A stretch of DNA of 64,000 nucleotides from Rhabditophanes sp. KR3021 (taxonomy: Eukaryota > Nematoda > Chromadorea > Rhabditida > Alloionematidae). A model generated the notes under the pieces. That model saw only the letters and a program-made list of their open reading frames with translations, ran no database searches and was not told the origin of the DNA. The translations under genes and the position numbers were made by a program. This document shows, piece after piece, positions 13,565 through 28,760 of the stretch. Location of the stretch: positions 9,424,001 to 9,488,000 of the forward strand of contig CAUJLY010000006.1 in assembly GCA_963281155.1 (NCBI GenBank), read 5' to 3'. Numbering within the stretch: the first letter of the stretch is position 1; each line of letters begins with the position of its first letter.

Positions 13565-16800
<3,236 letters not shown>

Positions 16801-19800
16801 TTTACAACAAAGTAAGAAGAATCGGTGTCGTCAATTGATACCCAAACAATTACCCTATGATTTGCCAGTTTTTGCTCCTATCTATTTTTTGCGAGTTCTA
16901 CTCTCAACTAATTATATGTGCACAATATATTTACATCCTATAAAAGTAACGTACTTGTGATGTCAAAAACGTTAAAAATCAAAAAAAGCATGACTCACCT
17001 GATGAATATCTATATATTTTGGCCTATGTTTTGCTTTCATAAATTGGATATGGTCATCTCATCAAAAATATATAACGAATTTTATTATCAAACAATTCAA
17101 TTTAACTATCTTCTATATAAAGCCCACACAGTTTTTCTCAAATTTCTGGATGCTATGAAATCTATTACGGGAAAAAGTTTATTTCCATTCTTCAAAATGT
17201 CTAATCATTTTTAATTGCAATCAAACTTTTGGCATTACTTTTATAATAATCAAATCTTTCCAATAAATCAAAGCAAATTTTATAAATATTAATTTATTAA
17301 TTACAAATCAAACAAAGCTTGTATTATAACGTTCAAAATCAAAACAAAAAATTTAAATAAATGGAGCAACTTATACTATATAAATTGGAAAAGCATTATT
17401 TTTAAAATGTTATTCTGTATCTGATTCATCCGATAATTATATAATTTTAACTTTCTATGGATATCAAAACCACTGTATAGTCGCAAAAATTTTGACAATT
17501 GCGCTTAGACGTTCTTTTCAAAAAGTTGAATACAGAACTGGACAGATTTTCAAAATTGTTTTATACACACTATTCTTTTTTATTATGGTTTTATTCACAT
17601 TTCATTATAAATTTTAAGCACATGTACCGTTCATTAAATTTTCTTGATATTGTTCAATCTATGCATCTATTTATTTGGTTGGTTAACTACAATTTTATCA
17701 TTATCTTGTTATGTATGTAGTTTGAATATATATTTTTGGTGAATCACTGATGCAAACCACTTTCCAATCCTTTCTCAGATACTAAAATTAAATGTGCCCA
17801 TCGTACGTGGTTCTATTTTTTGTTTCAAAAAGAAAATATTGTTTAATTATACTTATTACAACATCTTTCAATGACAAAGCATCAATACGTTAGTTGATTC
17901 TTTTTACCATCATAAATACAAATACCCTTCTTTTTCAAAACTTAAAACTTAGATGCTGGTTTTAATATAAAAATGAGCCCTGTTGACGTCGAAAAAGATT
18001 ATCTAAATTAATGTATCTAAGTTACCTCCGTCTTTTGCTTTATATATCTCCATATATACTACACTCATGATTTAGATTTCCTTTTTATCTTCGTCAACGA
18101 TTGGTGTTTTAAATGTAATATTTCTTCGTATTAACTTACATTATTTATAACCTTATCAACGGAAATACACAATTATTCAAAATAAATCAAAGAACTCTTA
18201 AAACATAAATATTTTGTTGTAAATTTATATTAATAAATTAATTATTGGTATATAATGTGTCTGAATATTTAACAAACTCTCATCACATTTTAAATCAAAA
18301 TAATTACCTAAAATAACAAGCCATAGATACACTTTAAAGACCAACAAAATATCTTGTTACCAAATGAAGTTAATTAAAGCACACTTTTTTGAAGAATACA
18401 AATGAACAACATACCGTTTTTAAATTATAATTTAACCAAAAATAATGCGATCATCAATCATTTGGAAAAGTTATTTATTACAATACTTTTTTACTCAATT
18501 GGATCGTGGAAAAGTTTCAATTAGGTAAATTTAGTGTAACAAATGATAAATGTACTCTTAAACTAAATTGTATTCCCAGGTATAAAATTAAATTTATCTA
18601 AAATACAATGTTTAATTGCATTTTTTGACAAAACATTTCCTTGTGAAAAGATCGAGCATTAAATTACATCTATTTTGAATGAAGAAAGTTATGGACAATT
18701 AAGTCGAAAACAATTAGTTGAATGAACAATAAAGCGGCACTTCAATAGCCACTTTATGTACCTGAACTTCTTTTTTTATAAATTCAAATAAGACATAATG
18801 GAAAAGTATTGACACTTCTCATTTCACTTATCGCTTCCAATAAAATACAAGACAATTCAAGATGTCTCAATTAATAAGTAACATCAAAAAATTAATTGCT
18901 TGCAATACAAATCTATTGTCATAATTACCTACATATGGTAACGAATTTAGCTGTCTTCGATCAACGTTCCCTCTTATTGATGCACATTTTTTATTGAAAC
19001 TACATTACTTTTATAACCAATTCAACTTGTTTTTGATCACATATTTAACATTCGCATACTACATTTATATGTAATTGTTGTTTCTAAATAATTAAATTTG
19101 CCAATTCAAATAAATTGCTTTTCTTTTCTAGTTTATGAATAGACAACTAAATTGAGTCATCCAATTTTTTAGCAAATGCATGCATTGATCTTTTAATTAT
19201 TCTGTTTTTTACTTTTTTCAATTGCTTACCACATCTTTTTTCTTTGATTCTATTTAAAAGTTGTTGAAATTGGGTTTTGTTGTTTCGTTACAGTTAAGGT
19301 TGGGTTAGGCAGTGAAGGCTTCAAATTTGAGAGAGGCTTTCTTTTTGGTGAGGTTTTACCTTCATTTTGGTACGATTTTAATATTTTGATCAGCAATCAC
19401 GTCAATCATACCATATTGCATCTTCCATCTTTTAATAACAAAAAGTAATCATACCCACAATTGACATACACCCTCTTTGTTAAACTTCAATACCTTCAGG
19501 TTACAAATAAATATGGGTAAAAAGAAGAAATAAATAGAAATTTGCTGTCGCTGACACTTCCTCTTCATACTTTTTAGTAGATAGAACCAGCCTTTTTTTG
19601 CAACAAGACGTGCTTATTTATCAGCTAGTTTTGATTTATATTAAGATTCTGGGTGAATAAAATGGAAAATTACTATAAACATCCCTTTTTAAGTTAACGT
19701 TGATTTGTAATTAAAGACTATCTATTTTACCTTCCGTTGCCGGCTTACTATTGTCTCTTAAACATAAAAAATCACTTTACTCCTATCTTAAATCATAGCT

Positions 19801-20580
19801 TCATTGAACAGATAAATTGCGCAAGTGTTTTCTTTTTTTAAGAAATCAAATTTATAAGCACTTTAAAGTAATTGAAATAATTGCTCAAATGCATCTTCGG
19901 TTGTTGTCTATAAATCCTGCCCATACACTGTTACTTTGTGTTTAAGGTTTGTTCAAATAAATTCGAAAAGATAGACATTAGGATTTAAATTTAGAAATGA
20001 CTGTGCATTTGATTACCTTGATGTATCTTTAAATGTCCCAAATATCGTGTTTTTGGGGTTTGATTTTTGTGTGGTAAATTGTTTTACAATATCTAAATTT
20101 AGATAACTTCAGTCACATTCAGCAATAATTTAGTAAAATCTTAAAAATTAGTCTAACATTGATACTACCAAAAGTATCACTTTGTTTAAGAATAAATTAC
20201 GCGAAATTATTTATTATCACACCGAAGTCACCTTCTGATAGCTGTAAAAGGTGCATCCAGTTATTCCCCACAACAACTGACTAAAAGTAACCACAACCAC
20301 ATCTCTATCTCATAACATTTTGATATCCATAGTCGTGAAGACTATATTTGATTCAGCAACAAGAAACATTACTTAACTCTTTTTTAATCCAAAACAGATA
20401 ATCATGCAATCATCTAAACACTTATTTTAAATTTGATAGTGATACATTTTTATACCACACGCAACATCATACCCTTTTTATTCTTACTACATTTGGTATG
20501 TGTTGAATTTATGACGACGCAAAATAGTATGGCGTGAAATGTTAAGATGTCTTTGATCGTTTATGCACTTTATGTAACAT
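16801..20580. other. Gene-free region downstream of hpk-1
   Basis: This stretch presumably includes the hpk-1 3' UTR; AATAAA near 17262 is a possible poly(A) signal. Short frames such as 16918-17214 and 17499-17720 are AT-rich and show no domains or compatible splice sites. I see nothing else to support. Confidence 0.5.
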
Positions 20581-20590
20581 ATTTTTTTAG
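20581..20590 (+). promoter_or_regulatory. Predicted trans-splice acceptor of DOMON gene
   Basis: ATTTTTTTAG ends only 3 nt before the start codon at 20594. An acceptor that close to the ATG is the usual signature of spliced-leader trans-splicing in nematodes. Confidence 0.55.
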
Positions 20591-20593
20591 ATT

Positions 20594-21644
20594 ATGAAAC
20601 GTAGTCAAATTGTTTTGATTTTTGCTTTGATTGCCACCGCAACTCCTGATCCGGCCGTTGTCCTGTCTAGAGATGGGTGTGGAGAGACAAAGGCTTGTCT
20701 TTTTAAGCCCCCAGGTTGTGATCCAAATCTCGATTGCACAATGGGAGCTATGTTTAGCGTTGTTGGACCAAACCAACTAAAAATCCAATTAGTTGCCCAA
20801 TCTTTGATCCCAACTCCAAACCTCCAGTACATTGCCATCGGCTTTTCCAAAGATGCCTTGATGGGCGAAGATTATGTGAATGAATGCGTCTTAGCTACAA
20901 ATGGGAACTTAGGTGAAACCGGTCCTGAAGTATTTACCTCATTTAACAAAGGCAAAACAAATGATAGAACCTATCTAAATAACGTAAACATAATCTTAAA
21001 AAGCATGACTTCTAACTAACATTAACCTTTTTAGACAGAGCTTAAGACCTTATTTACAAGTGTCAAAGGAGAAATTATTAATGGTCGATTGACATGCGAA
21101 TTCGTACAACAAATAGTTCCACAAATTTCTTCCAAGAGCAACCGTGTCCTTCCCCTAAATCAGAAATATTACATTTTGATTGCAACTGGATCTGCTCAAC
21201 CTGATGGTAAGTACATGACAAATTACGATGATATGCATAATTATGCAATAACAATGACTGCTTTGATCAACGATGTTGTAAAAGATTAATATTAATTTGC
21301 ATACCATTATTTATACTTAATTGTTCTTCTTTTTTGTAGAAGTTAATGTTCATGACACTAGTCTATCCAGCCAATTCTACCCAATTGTCTCAGCTCGTCC
21401 AATTAATCCTTCTTTGATCGGAGAAACGACCTACGATTTACCAAAACCCTTCGTCGAGGATCCTAATGCACCAGAACCAGGAACTGTCCTAGAAAAGACA
21501 ACTGCCGCCACTGTGGAGGAATCGAAAGTCAAAGACGCCACCACCAAATCGACTACCGAAAATGCCTCATCACCTTCACCATTAAACATCGTGGCTATCA
21601 TTTCTTTTGGATTAGTTAATTTAATCTTCAAATACGTTCTTTAA
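20594..21644 (+). CDS. Secreted/GPI-type DOMON-domain protein
   Basis: Exons 20594-20983, 21035-21206 and 21340-21644 join in frame to 288 aa. An N-terminal signal peptide (MKRSQIVLIFALIATATP) is followed by a cysteine-rich start (DGCGETKACLFKPPGCDPNL) and a domain with the DOMON pattern: LKIQLVAQSL, YIAIGFSKDALMGEDYVNEC and an EVFTSFNKGK stretch. A Thr/Ser/Pro-rich stalk and a hydrophobic tail (ALNIVAI-type helix ending FKYVL) suggest a GPI anchor or single membrane pass. DOMON domains of the ferric-reductase/dopamine-hydroxylase group bind haem or sugars; in nematodes many act outside the cell with unknown function. AATAAA lies at 21782-21787. The family call rests on motif pattern, not on a database search. 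Confidence 0.8.
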
Positions 21645-22850
21645 ATCAAATCACGATGACTAGTCCTCATTTACTCAAAGGAGTCCACATAACATTCATT
21701 AATATAAGTTCACCAAACTTATAGCAAATTGTCTAACTTCCAATATTTGTAAAATTATATCATGTCATTATGTAGTGCTCAAATAAATCCATTTAAAACA
21801 GTCTTTGTTGAAATGCTTATATTTTTAAAGTAATGGAAATGACGGATGAGACACATTTTGATTGTTTGGAATGAATTTTATTAAGCGAATGCAGAAGATT
21901 GCATATTATGCATTAAAAGTGATTATCGAAATGTGCGGAAGATATAGAAATTGCATAGTTATATTTGTTGTACTAAAAATTGAAAGAAATGCTTATTACA
22001 TTTTTTTGTGTAAAGTTTAAAAACGATAAAAAGAATCTTTCATTCTGGAATATGTTACCAAATCTGTCTTATCGTGGAAATAAACACAGACACATCAAGA
22101 ATAATACTAGGCAATTACTGCTTAACAAAGTAAAAAATTTTATAGTTATTTGAAACCGATTATGAATAAAATTGTAATTATCTTAAAGCTTAAGGTTTGT
22201 TTCACCATGTTTCCGGCAAAAAGTATTGTAATTAAAGTCTAAGAAAAAGGATTAATAATAACTTCTAAGATTAATAGCTAGCAGTAAAATAATAAAGATT
22301 AATCCAAAAAAATAAAGTTAAGTGGTATGCAATGATTAATGTATGTGCAACTAACCAAAAACGGGGCATAGCAAAAGTAAATTACCAGCAAACTGTTTGT
22401 TATCAATAACAGTAATTTTTGAAAACCAATAACTAGAAAAAGTTATAAAACAATGAAGAAATGTTTACTCTAAATTAGTATGTATAATTTTAAAAATGCT
22501 TGAATAACTGAAAGACTGGAAGCATTTGATCATAATATTTTCTCATTAATAATTGAATGTAGAAGACGTAATTTCTGGTTTGGTTATTCATCAAGCATTG
22601 AACGAGATTGCAAAATTCTTTCATAAATATATTTTAATTATTATTTATAAACCTATTGGAAGAATCTGTGATTTCTTAGTTTCCAAATTGTATCTAAATA
22701 TGGCCAATTATTTTATTACATTTTGGCAACTTACGTTTCAATCATCTTCCTTTTTTGATCTCCTAAAATAAATGCATAATTTTCTATAACTTCTGAAGAA
22801 TGTCTATATTTTTCATATGCTAATTTTCCTGTTGTTTTACTAAATTTGCT
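21645..22850. other. Non-coding region with 3' UTR of DOMON gene
   Basis: It includes the presumed 3' UTR with AATAAA at 21782-21787. The 72-codon plus-strand frame at 22553-22771 has no ATG-initiated context or splice partner that I can support and may belong to the decayed sequence that follows. Confidence 0.45.
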
Positions 22851-22884
22851 TTTATATCTATTTCAACAATTGATTCTGGTGCAT

Positions 22885-23195
22885 CTAATCCTCCAACTAA
22901 AAAGTACGCATTATTTTGTTTCAATTTAAGACTTACATAAAATCATTTTAGAATAACCATTTTTTAATAGAATACTTTTGACAAGTTTTTTACTTGTCTT
23001 TCACTGATTTTGTTCCAAAGAAATTGAGTCAATTCAAGTAATGAATAAATGTTTACATTTTTTTGGACATATTCATCTATTATAACATGCTCTACTTTTA
23101 CAAAATCAATTTTGAATCATCTCCAACATGAACATATTCATAATAAATTTTAAAATCAGTCAATTTAAAAGTCTCGATATTAAACTTGGCTTAAA
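22885..23195 (-). pseudogene. Decayed minus-strand coding fragment
   Basis: Read on the minus strand from about 23190, a frame runs for 30 codons (AKFNIETFKLTDFKIYYEYV, then HVGDDSK) and stops; a single-base shift opens a second run of about 46 codons (DFVKVEHVIIDEYVQKN, LLELTQFLWNKISERQVKN). A third run (NNAYFLVGGLDAPESIVEID) follows after more stops. The amino-acid composition is coding-like, unlike the surrounding AT noise. I do not recognise the family. It is best read as a degraded gene or mobile-element ORF. Confidence 0.4.
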
Positions 23196-23284
23196 TAATA
23201 TGTGTTATCTAAATGTATTCTAATAAACTTACATTGCTTGGTATCTTTACTAAATAACTCACAAAAATACTTGCTATGTCCAGA

Positions 23285-23790
23285 TAAAATATTTCCGGCC
23301 AAACAATTAGCTTATGATTCTGCAGGAGCAATTCAAGTGTTACGAGTTAGAAAAGACTTCAATTCGGGAACTCCAATATTTATTGTAGGATTAAGGAATG
23401 TTCTTGCACAATGACAATTAAAAGGATTGGTCCTGATTATGGTCTATTTGCTACGGAAAAAATTATTCCTCGTGAAAATGTTGATGTTGTATCAATGAGT
23501 TCAACTGATTTTGTAGCCACCAGGAAACTGGATATTGATGAATTTGCTTAAAAAATACATTTGGATTGCCCTTAACTTCACATTTACAAGATAGTGGTTA
23601 TGCCACTGCCTATGAGAAAATGGTTCGTCGTGGATGGCTTTATTGGTCAATTTTAGAATTGCTGTTTTTAATGTTGCTCTGGCCATAAAAAAGAAAGATA
23701 ATACATTATACTGTACATGCAAGTCTTATTATACAAATAGATGCTGTTGCATGAAAAGCACGTTGTTCACAATAATGCAATGTGGAACTT
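23285..23790 (+). pseudogene. Decayed transposon-type ORF with Cys-rich tail
   Basis: The plus strand has coding-like segments in shifting frames: KIFPAKQLAYDSAGAIQVLR near 23296, IGPDYGLFATEKIIPREN near 23425, and a Cys-rich end near 23645-23790 (LYCTCKSYYTNRCCCMKS, then QCGTCS). The CxC-x5-NRCxCxK pattern recalls the C-terminal zinc-binding tail of integrase/KRBA2-type proteins carried by mobile elements in many animals. Frameshifts and stops interrupt it repeatedly. The resemblance is from memory and could be wrong. Confidence 0.4.
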
Positions 23791-24242
23791 GCAGCTGATA
23801 TAAATTATCAATTTATTTCATGAGGAAAATGAAATCCAAACAACCAAATTTCATATTGAGCTGATCGTTCCTAATTTATTGCTTCCAATGGTTTTTTTAT
23901 TATATTTAAAATATTAGTATTTCTTTCAATCAAAAGTTAAATTTAAAAATAATTATAAAAGCAAGTATGCAAATATCCTTTTTAAGATAAAGCTTAATAT
24001 TTTTCTGACTAAACATCTTAGAGTATACAAAAAGACTTATGACGTAATTTTAAACAAATTATTTCATAATGAACATTTTTTTAATACACGATGTCGTTTT
24101 TTGGTGTGTAATAATACTGAATCATTGGGCGTATTTTTTTTACGGAATTTACATCTGATAAATTGTTGAATTTGCATTCCTTTCATTTAAAGAATCCCAT
24201 TTTAAAATGTAACTCATTTATTTATCATAACAAACGTAAAGA
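23791..24242. other. Intergenic, no gene seen
   Basis: AT-rich sequence between the decayed fragments and the 3' end of the minus-strand LRR-like gene. No exon, RNA gene or repeat is apparent. Confidence 0.5.
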
Positions 24243-25838
24243 TCAAATCTCTAGATTAATATAACGAATGTAATCACGATTATTGTAATAAAAATCCAAA
24301 TCACTTGTCTTATTATAGTGAGCACAAATGAATGAGTTGTTAAAAAAATAATTAACTGAACATGAATTAAAAGAGTTCTTTCTTTCATAACAATCACAAA
24401 TATTTTTTCCAGAATTGTAAGGCAACATGTTTTTTAGGGTTTCTATATTTCCATATCTTGGATTTGGAATTGTTTGTTCGTATGACTCACATATTAATTC
24501 AAGTACTTTGAGTGAAGACGGGTAAATGAATTCTTTAAAATGAATACAATTTAGAGTAAGCATTTCCAGATTTGAAAAAGAAACAAAGTAATTCGCTTTG
24601 AAATCTTTGTAATAATTGTGACGTAAAAAGGTAGTCAACTCCAGTTTTTGTAATTTTGGATACGCATTTGATAAGTTTTCTCCGATGTCACTTATGTCAA
24701 ACCATATCCCCATAAAAGATAACTTTTTTAAATGAGGAGGGAGTGAGCAAATATTATTCTTGAATTTTTGAATTTCCAAATCAGTTACATTAGAACCATT
24801 GAACGTCATGTCTATTTCAAAAGAAGTTAAATTGATTTGTGATAGTTTGAAGTTGGAAAATGCAGAACAAAAATAGAATTTGTCAGATTCACTTTTTAAA
24901 TTGTATCTTATTTCCACATCGCAATTTTCAGGAAGAGGTTCAAATGGAAGCATTCCAAGGGCTGCGTGAATCGTTTGGAATCGAAGAAGTATTTTTTCAT
25001 TTCTGTATTTTTGGGCGAGAAATTTCACAGTATTTACATTGATATCATCATGGAGAAAGGACGGCACAATTGCTTTAACCTTAAAAAATAGGGATTCTGA
25101 ATTGTTGATTGCGTTAAAGAATTGAACATAATCCGCCACATCGAATGTTCTAGCATTAAGTAATATTAATTCTAAGGAAATCTCTTTTAAGTTGGGAAAG
25201 TTTTTCTTTATTTTCTCTTCATTGACTTGGTTTGAAAGTAATTGCATCGTTGTCTGTATTCCATTGTAGGAGATGTGAAGATTGTTAATTGAACTTGAAT
25301 GCGTATTGTACAATATTCCAAGCAGCATTTCTGTGTAGTTTATATCTTCATATGAGGAATTGAAGTTCACGTCGTTTCTAAATTGGTTGTCATCGCCCAA
25401 GTAAAAATACCAGTTTTTAGTGTAGTGCAATTTCTTAAATAGGATGCAGTACAGGTAAGCAAGTAAGTTTTTGGTGCCGCTAAACATATTTTCTTGACAT
25501 ATGAATACGTAAATGGACAGGTTCACAATATTCGAGCACCATTCCAAAGGTATTTCCTCAAGTAAAGAGTACAATTCAGTTTGATTATTAAAATCAATGC
25601 CAAACATCGTGCCGTAAAACTGGGAACCTCTTATGCTAAATATATTTTTATAGGTATGAAAATATTTTGAACCGCCAACTCCCACAAAATTGTAAACATT
25701 TAGTTTGTTACAGCAGTTATAGTATTTGCGGTTTGTCTTAGCAAAAGCAACTGATGTAAATTCCTCTACCAAACATGTTTTCAAAATGTGAGGTTGAGTT
25801 AAGGCCATTTCCATACATTCTTTATTTGTGAAGAGCAT
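24243..25838 (-). CDS. Leucine-rich-repeat-like orphan protein
   Basis: A single exon of 531 aa from ATG 25838. The C-terminal half contains irregular leucine-rich strands (LPPHLKKLSFMGIWF, YPKLQKLELTTF, FSNLEMLTLNCIHF, PSSLKVLELICES), typical of divergent F-box/LRR proteins that are expanded in some nematodes. I cannot identify an F-box at the N-terminus with confidence, and there is no signal peptide from this start. A longer open frame to 26006 exists, but the extra part contains a TATA-like box (25966-25973 on minus) and a TTTTAG acceptor (25861-25870), so I take the first ATG after the acceptor. The likely role, if an F-box/LRR protein, is substrate recognition in a ubiquitin ligase, but this is only a guess. 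Confidence 0.65.
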   Translation of the reverse strand: MLFTNKECMEMALTQPHILKTCLVEEFTSVAFAKTNRKYYNCCNKLNVYNFVGVGGSKYFHTYKNIFSIRGSQFYGTMFGIDFNNQTELYSLLEEIPLEWCSNIVNLSIYVFICQENMFSGTKNLLAYLYCILFKKLHYTKNWYFYLGDDNQFRNDVNFNSSYEDINYTEMLLGILYNTHSSSINNLHISYNGIQTTMQLLSNQVNEEKIKKNFPNLKEISLELILLNARTFDVADYVQFFNAINNSESLFFKVKAIVPSFLHDDINVNTVKFLAQKYRNEKILLRFQTIHAALGMLPFEPLPENCDVEIRYNLKSESDKFYFCSAFSNFKLSQINLTSFEIDMTFNGSNVTDLEIQKFKNNICSLPPHLKKLSFMGIWFDISDIGENLSNAYPKLQKLELTTFLRHNYYKDFKANYFVSFSNLEMLTLNCIHFKEFIYPSSLKVLELICESYEQTIPNPRYGNIETLKNMLPYNSGKNICDCYERKNSFNSCSVNYFFNNSFICAHYNKTSDLDFYYNNRDYIRYINLEI

Positions 25839-25860
25839 TTTTAGTAGGCTTGGGCAGGAT

Positions 25861-25870
25861 CTAAAATATA
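25861..25870 (-). promoter_or_regulatory. Predicted leader acceptor of LRR-like gene
   Basis: TATATTTTAG on the minus strand ends 22 nt before ATG 25838. It separates the AT-rich upstream part of the open frame from the coding region and argues against the longer start. Confidence 0.45.
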
Positions 25871-25965
25871 TAATTGGGTGATATTGTAATAAATTATGTA
25901 AAAGTAGATTTAAATAAAAGCAATCTAAACTTTGTGGAAGGAAGAGAATGAGTAAAGAAGGTTGG

Positions 25966-25973
25966 CTTATATA
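25966..25973 (-). promoter_or_regulatory. TATA-like box of LRR-like gene
   Basis: TATATAAG lies about 130 nt before ATG 25838 on the minus strand, with no ATG in between. Position and sequence fit a core promoter, though AT-rich DNA yields such matches by chance. Confidence 0.35.
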
Positions 25974-26259
25974 GCGATTGGTTTGCAACTGCCATGCGAT
26001 TCCCACCCATTAACCGATGCAATAACTTTGTTTTGAACAACGTGTCCTAGTTTGATATAGCATTTTCACATAACATCGCTTAGAATGGGAAGTAAATAGA
26101 TTATTTGGTTTTCAATCTTCTCATGTGTCCATAAAAACTTTCTCATCCTACCAATTAGCAATAAACAATTTATTAATGCAAATAAAAATGCCGATTAAGA
26201 CACATCTAAAACAAGACAAAAGTATTTTATTAACAGTTTGTTTAATCTTATAAATTAGT

Positions 26260-27409
26260 TTATTCTAAGTTAACATTTCCAAATTCATAATTATACGCAT
26301 CATCCACAGCAGCTTCCCACCTCTCAGCCAATACCTTTTTTTCTTGCAGTGAAACTTTGTCTGAAGCAATAACCGTTAAAATCCTATGTAAGTTTCTAAA
26401 TACCACAAATTTGATTGCTTTCTTGTAATAATTTTCTAATAAGGATAAATCAAATTTATGTCTACTGTCATTTTGAAATTTTGAATGATAGTAGGATAGG
26501 ATGATTTTATAATTGTCGCGTCTTGTTTTTGTGTCAAGCGAGTTGACCATCAATGAAATTATATCATAGCCAACTGGAAGGTAAGTTACATTGTGCCAAT
26601 CACCTATTTGCTCGATATAACAATTATCAGAAAATCTGACTAATTCAGATATTAAAAAGCCGTGCGATAAAACATGTGGTAAAAGTGTATCGAATTGTTT
26701 TGGATGCAATTGTTGAAATGTTGTAATTGACTTGATGAAGATATCCATTTGCAAAATTAACTTACGAGAATTAAGGAAAAATGGAGCTAAACCGTTTTCA
26801 ATTACTTCAAAATATAGGGGACGATAATTTAAAAATTGCTCATTTAGAAAGTTCAGAACATAAGTGTTGTTTTCAATTATATGATTAACAGTATTGTTTT
26901 TTAAGGTCATACTATTTCTTTGCATCTCGGCCATCATATCTGATATCCGCATAACTTCAAAGGGAAGCAATGTATGTCTATTAGTTTGATGATCCTTAAA
27001 ACTATTAGTTTCAATGAAAATTGTATTTAGTTCTATATCATCATTGAAGAAAGTTTGTACTTTAAAATTGGATCCATATGGCATTCTAAATTTGGGTTTG
27101 TGACTATGAAAGTATTGCAATACAAAAGATAAGTTATAATTAGCGCCCATTGATGCTAATTCAATTAACTCTGGTGTTTCATTGTGGAAATCTATTTGAC
27201 GGGAAAGATAAATTAGAAATTCGCTTCTAATTGAATGCTAAATTAATAATTAATATACTTAAAAAATAAAAAGTTACCGATATTAAACCAATCCGGTTCA
27301 GGCAGTTGTCTAAATTAATATCAACATTTCTACGTGCCGTCTCCTCAAAATCATTTGTTTCCTTAACAATATCGCAACTTTCCTTTAATTTGTCGACTAG
27401 ATTTTCCAT
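26260..27409 (-). CDS. CHK/EcKL kinase-like protein, likely pseudokinase
   Basis: Exons 27409-27278 and 27237-26260 (40-nt intron) give 369 aa. The N-terminal part has LPFEVMRISDMMAEMQ, which aligns by eye to the helix after the hinge in nematode CHK-like (DUF1679, choline/ethanolamine-kinase-like) proteins. The C-terminal part carries VLSHGFLISEL, then IGDWHNV and a DIISLMVNSLDTKTRRDNY block. In the family these are the HGD catalytic loop, the IDWQ metal-binding segment and the DLxRLLxSxLxxKxRR helix. Here HGD is HGF (residues 236-238), so the catalytic Asp is missing while the later Asp 257 remains. Active members phosphorylate small molecules such as choline or ecdysteroids. Length is close to the family's roughly 400 aa. 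The assignment is by eye, moderate at best; it sits head-to-tail behind the LRR-like orphan. Confidence 0.55.
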
Positions 27410-28760
27410 TCTTTAGATATAATTTAGACTTATGTTTAAAATATCCAATAAATTGGTCTTTAAATAAATATGACAATTTAAAAGAAACTCTAAAAGTGAA
27501 GTAATGATTGATTAAACTTTGTTTAAAATATAGAGAAAACCATATTTTTTACTTAACGCAACACCTCAAACAAACTATTTTCTTTGTTTGTGCGGGGATT
27601 AAAATTTATTAATGTGTTGTATAAATGAATAAATAAAAATAGTGGCGTGTAACATAAAAACGGAAGGTGATTGAATATATTGTTTTAAAAAGCGTATTTT
27701 TAAAATAAAACTGAGTTTAAGATTTACATATAATCAAGTCATTAAACCGACGTCTCTGCATAAGAACATTTATTTTAATGGCATTTGATTTATGTACGAG
27801 ATATGCCTCTTTTAAATACAAGACAACTACCAAATTTCAAAGAAAACCGATCAATCGGAATAAATTGGAAAAATTAGTTAAAATAAGATGAGGCAATTAT
27901 AGGAAAACACCTGGCTTCGGTTTGAATTGGTAATAGTACCAAAAAGAAAGTAAATGAACTCAAAAAGTCGTTAGCAATATGGTGCGGCTGTTTGCCACTA
28001 TTCTTTTAAAAGAAGCAGGTAATAGCCATTTGTATATACATATAAGGAACAGCCAAAGCAGTTCTTTTATTGAATAACCATCAATTTACGATTTTTGAAT
28101 ACCTTCCTATATACACAACTATTAAAATATATAAATAATGTGTAGGATTTAATTATAACGCAATAAACTAATATCTTATCAGTTTAAGCACGTAATGCGA
28201 AAATTCTAGGTTGAAGTACCTTTTCCAGATAATAATCATGGACAATTCTTTAAGAGGGTCATATAATTTTCAATTTACCTAAGGGACTTATTTTTGTTGT
28301 TGATGTATCATGTTCAAATGTGATATTATTATTTATCATCTTTATAAAATTGATACTGTTCTTCAAATAACATAATATTATCATTGAATTGCATACTAGA
28401 GTAGAACACATTTTTAATCGGATAACAGTTAATTACCAAAAGTACTTTTTACAATTTGAGTAATTTAAATGTCTGTTAAAAAATTTTAAATAATTAAGTG
28501 ATACTGTGCCAATTAAACTTTGTATTTCAACATCAAGCAATCATAATAAGTGTCTCATAATAAAATACGCCCAATCCTTTTGATTCCTTGTTTATATTTA
28601 TGTTTAAAGGAAAGGAAATTACTTACAATTATCGGCATAGTATAAACGTATAACATGCTCGCTCTATGTTAAGGAACGCTTTTTGCACCTCTCTAAGACG
28701 GCAACTGTCTTACTTAAATCAAGTAAGAGTAGTGTGACTTACATGTGTGTTGTACATCAG
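27410..28760. other. Intergenic, no firm gene
   Basis: Divergent promoter space between the CHK-like gene (minus) and the membrane-protein candidate (plus). A possible 14-codon exon start (ATG 27979 to a GT at 28019) could lead into downstream exons, but I could not join it in frame to anything convincing. Confidence 0.4.

Noticed and set aside
25839..26006. N-terminal extension of the LRR-like protein
   Set aside because: It contains a TATA-like box and ends in a TTTTAG acceptor, so it looks like promoter and leader DNA read in frame.
27979..28256. Short exon pair starting MVRLFATILLKEAG
   Set aside because: Can be spliced to 28228-28256 but not in frame to the downstream membrane ORF; too short to support.
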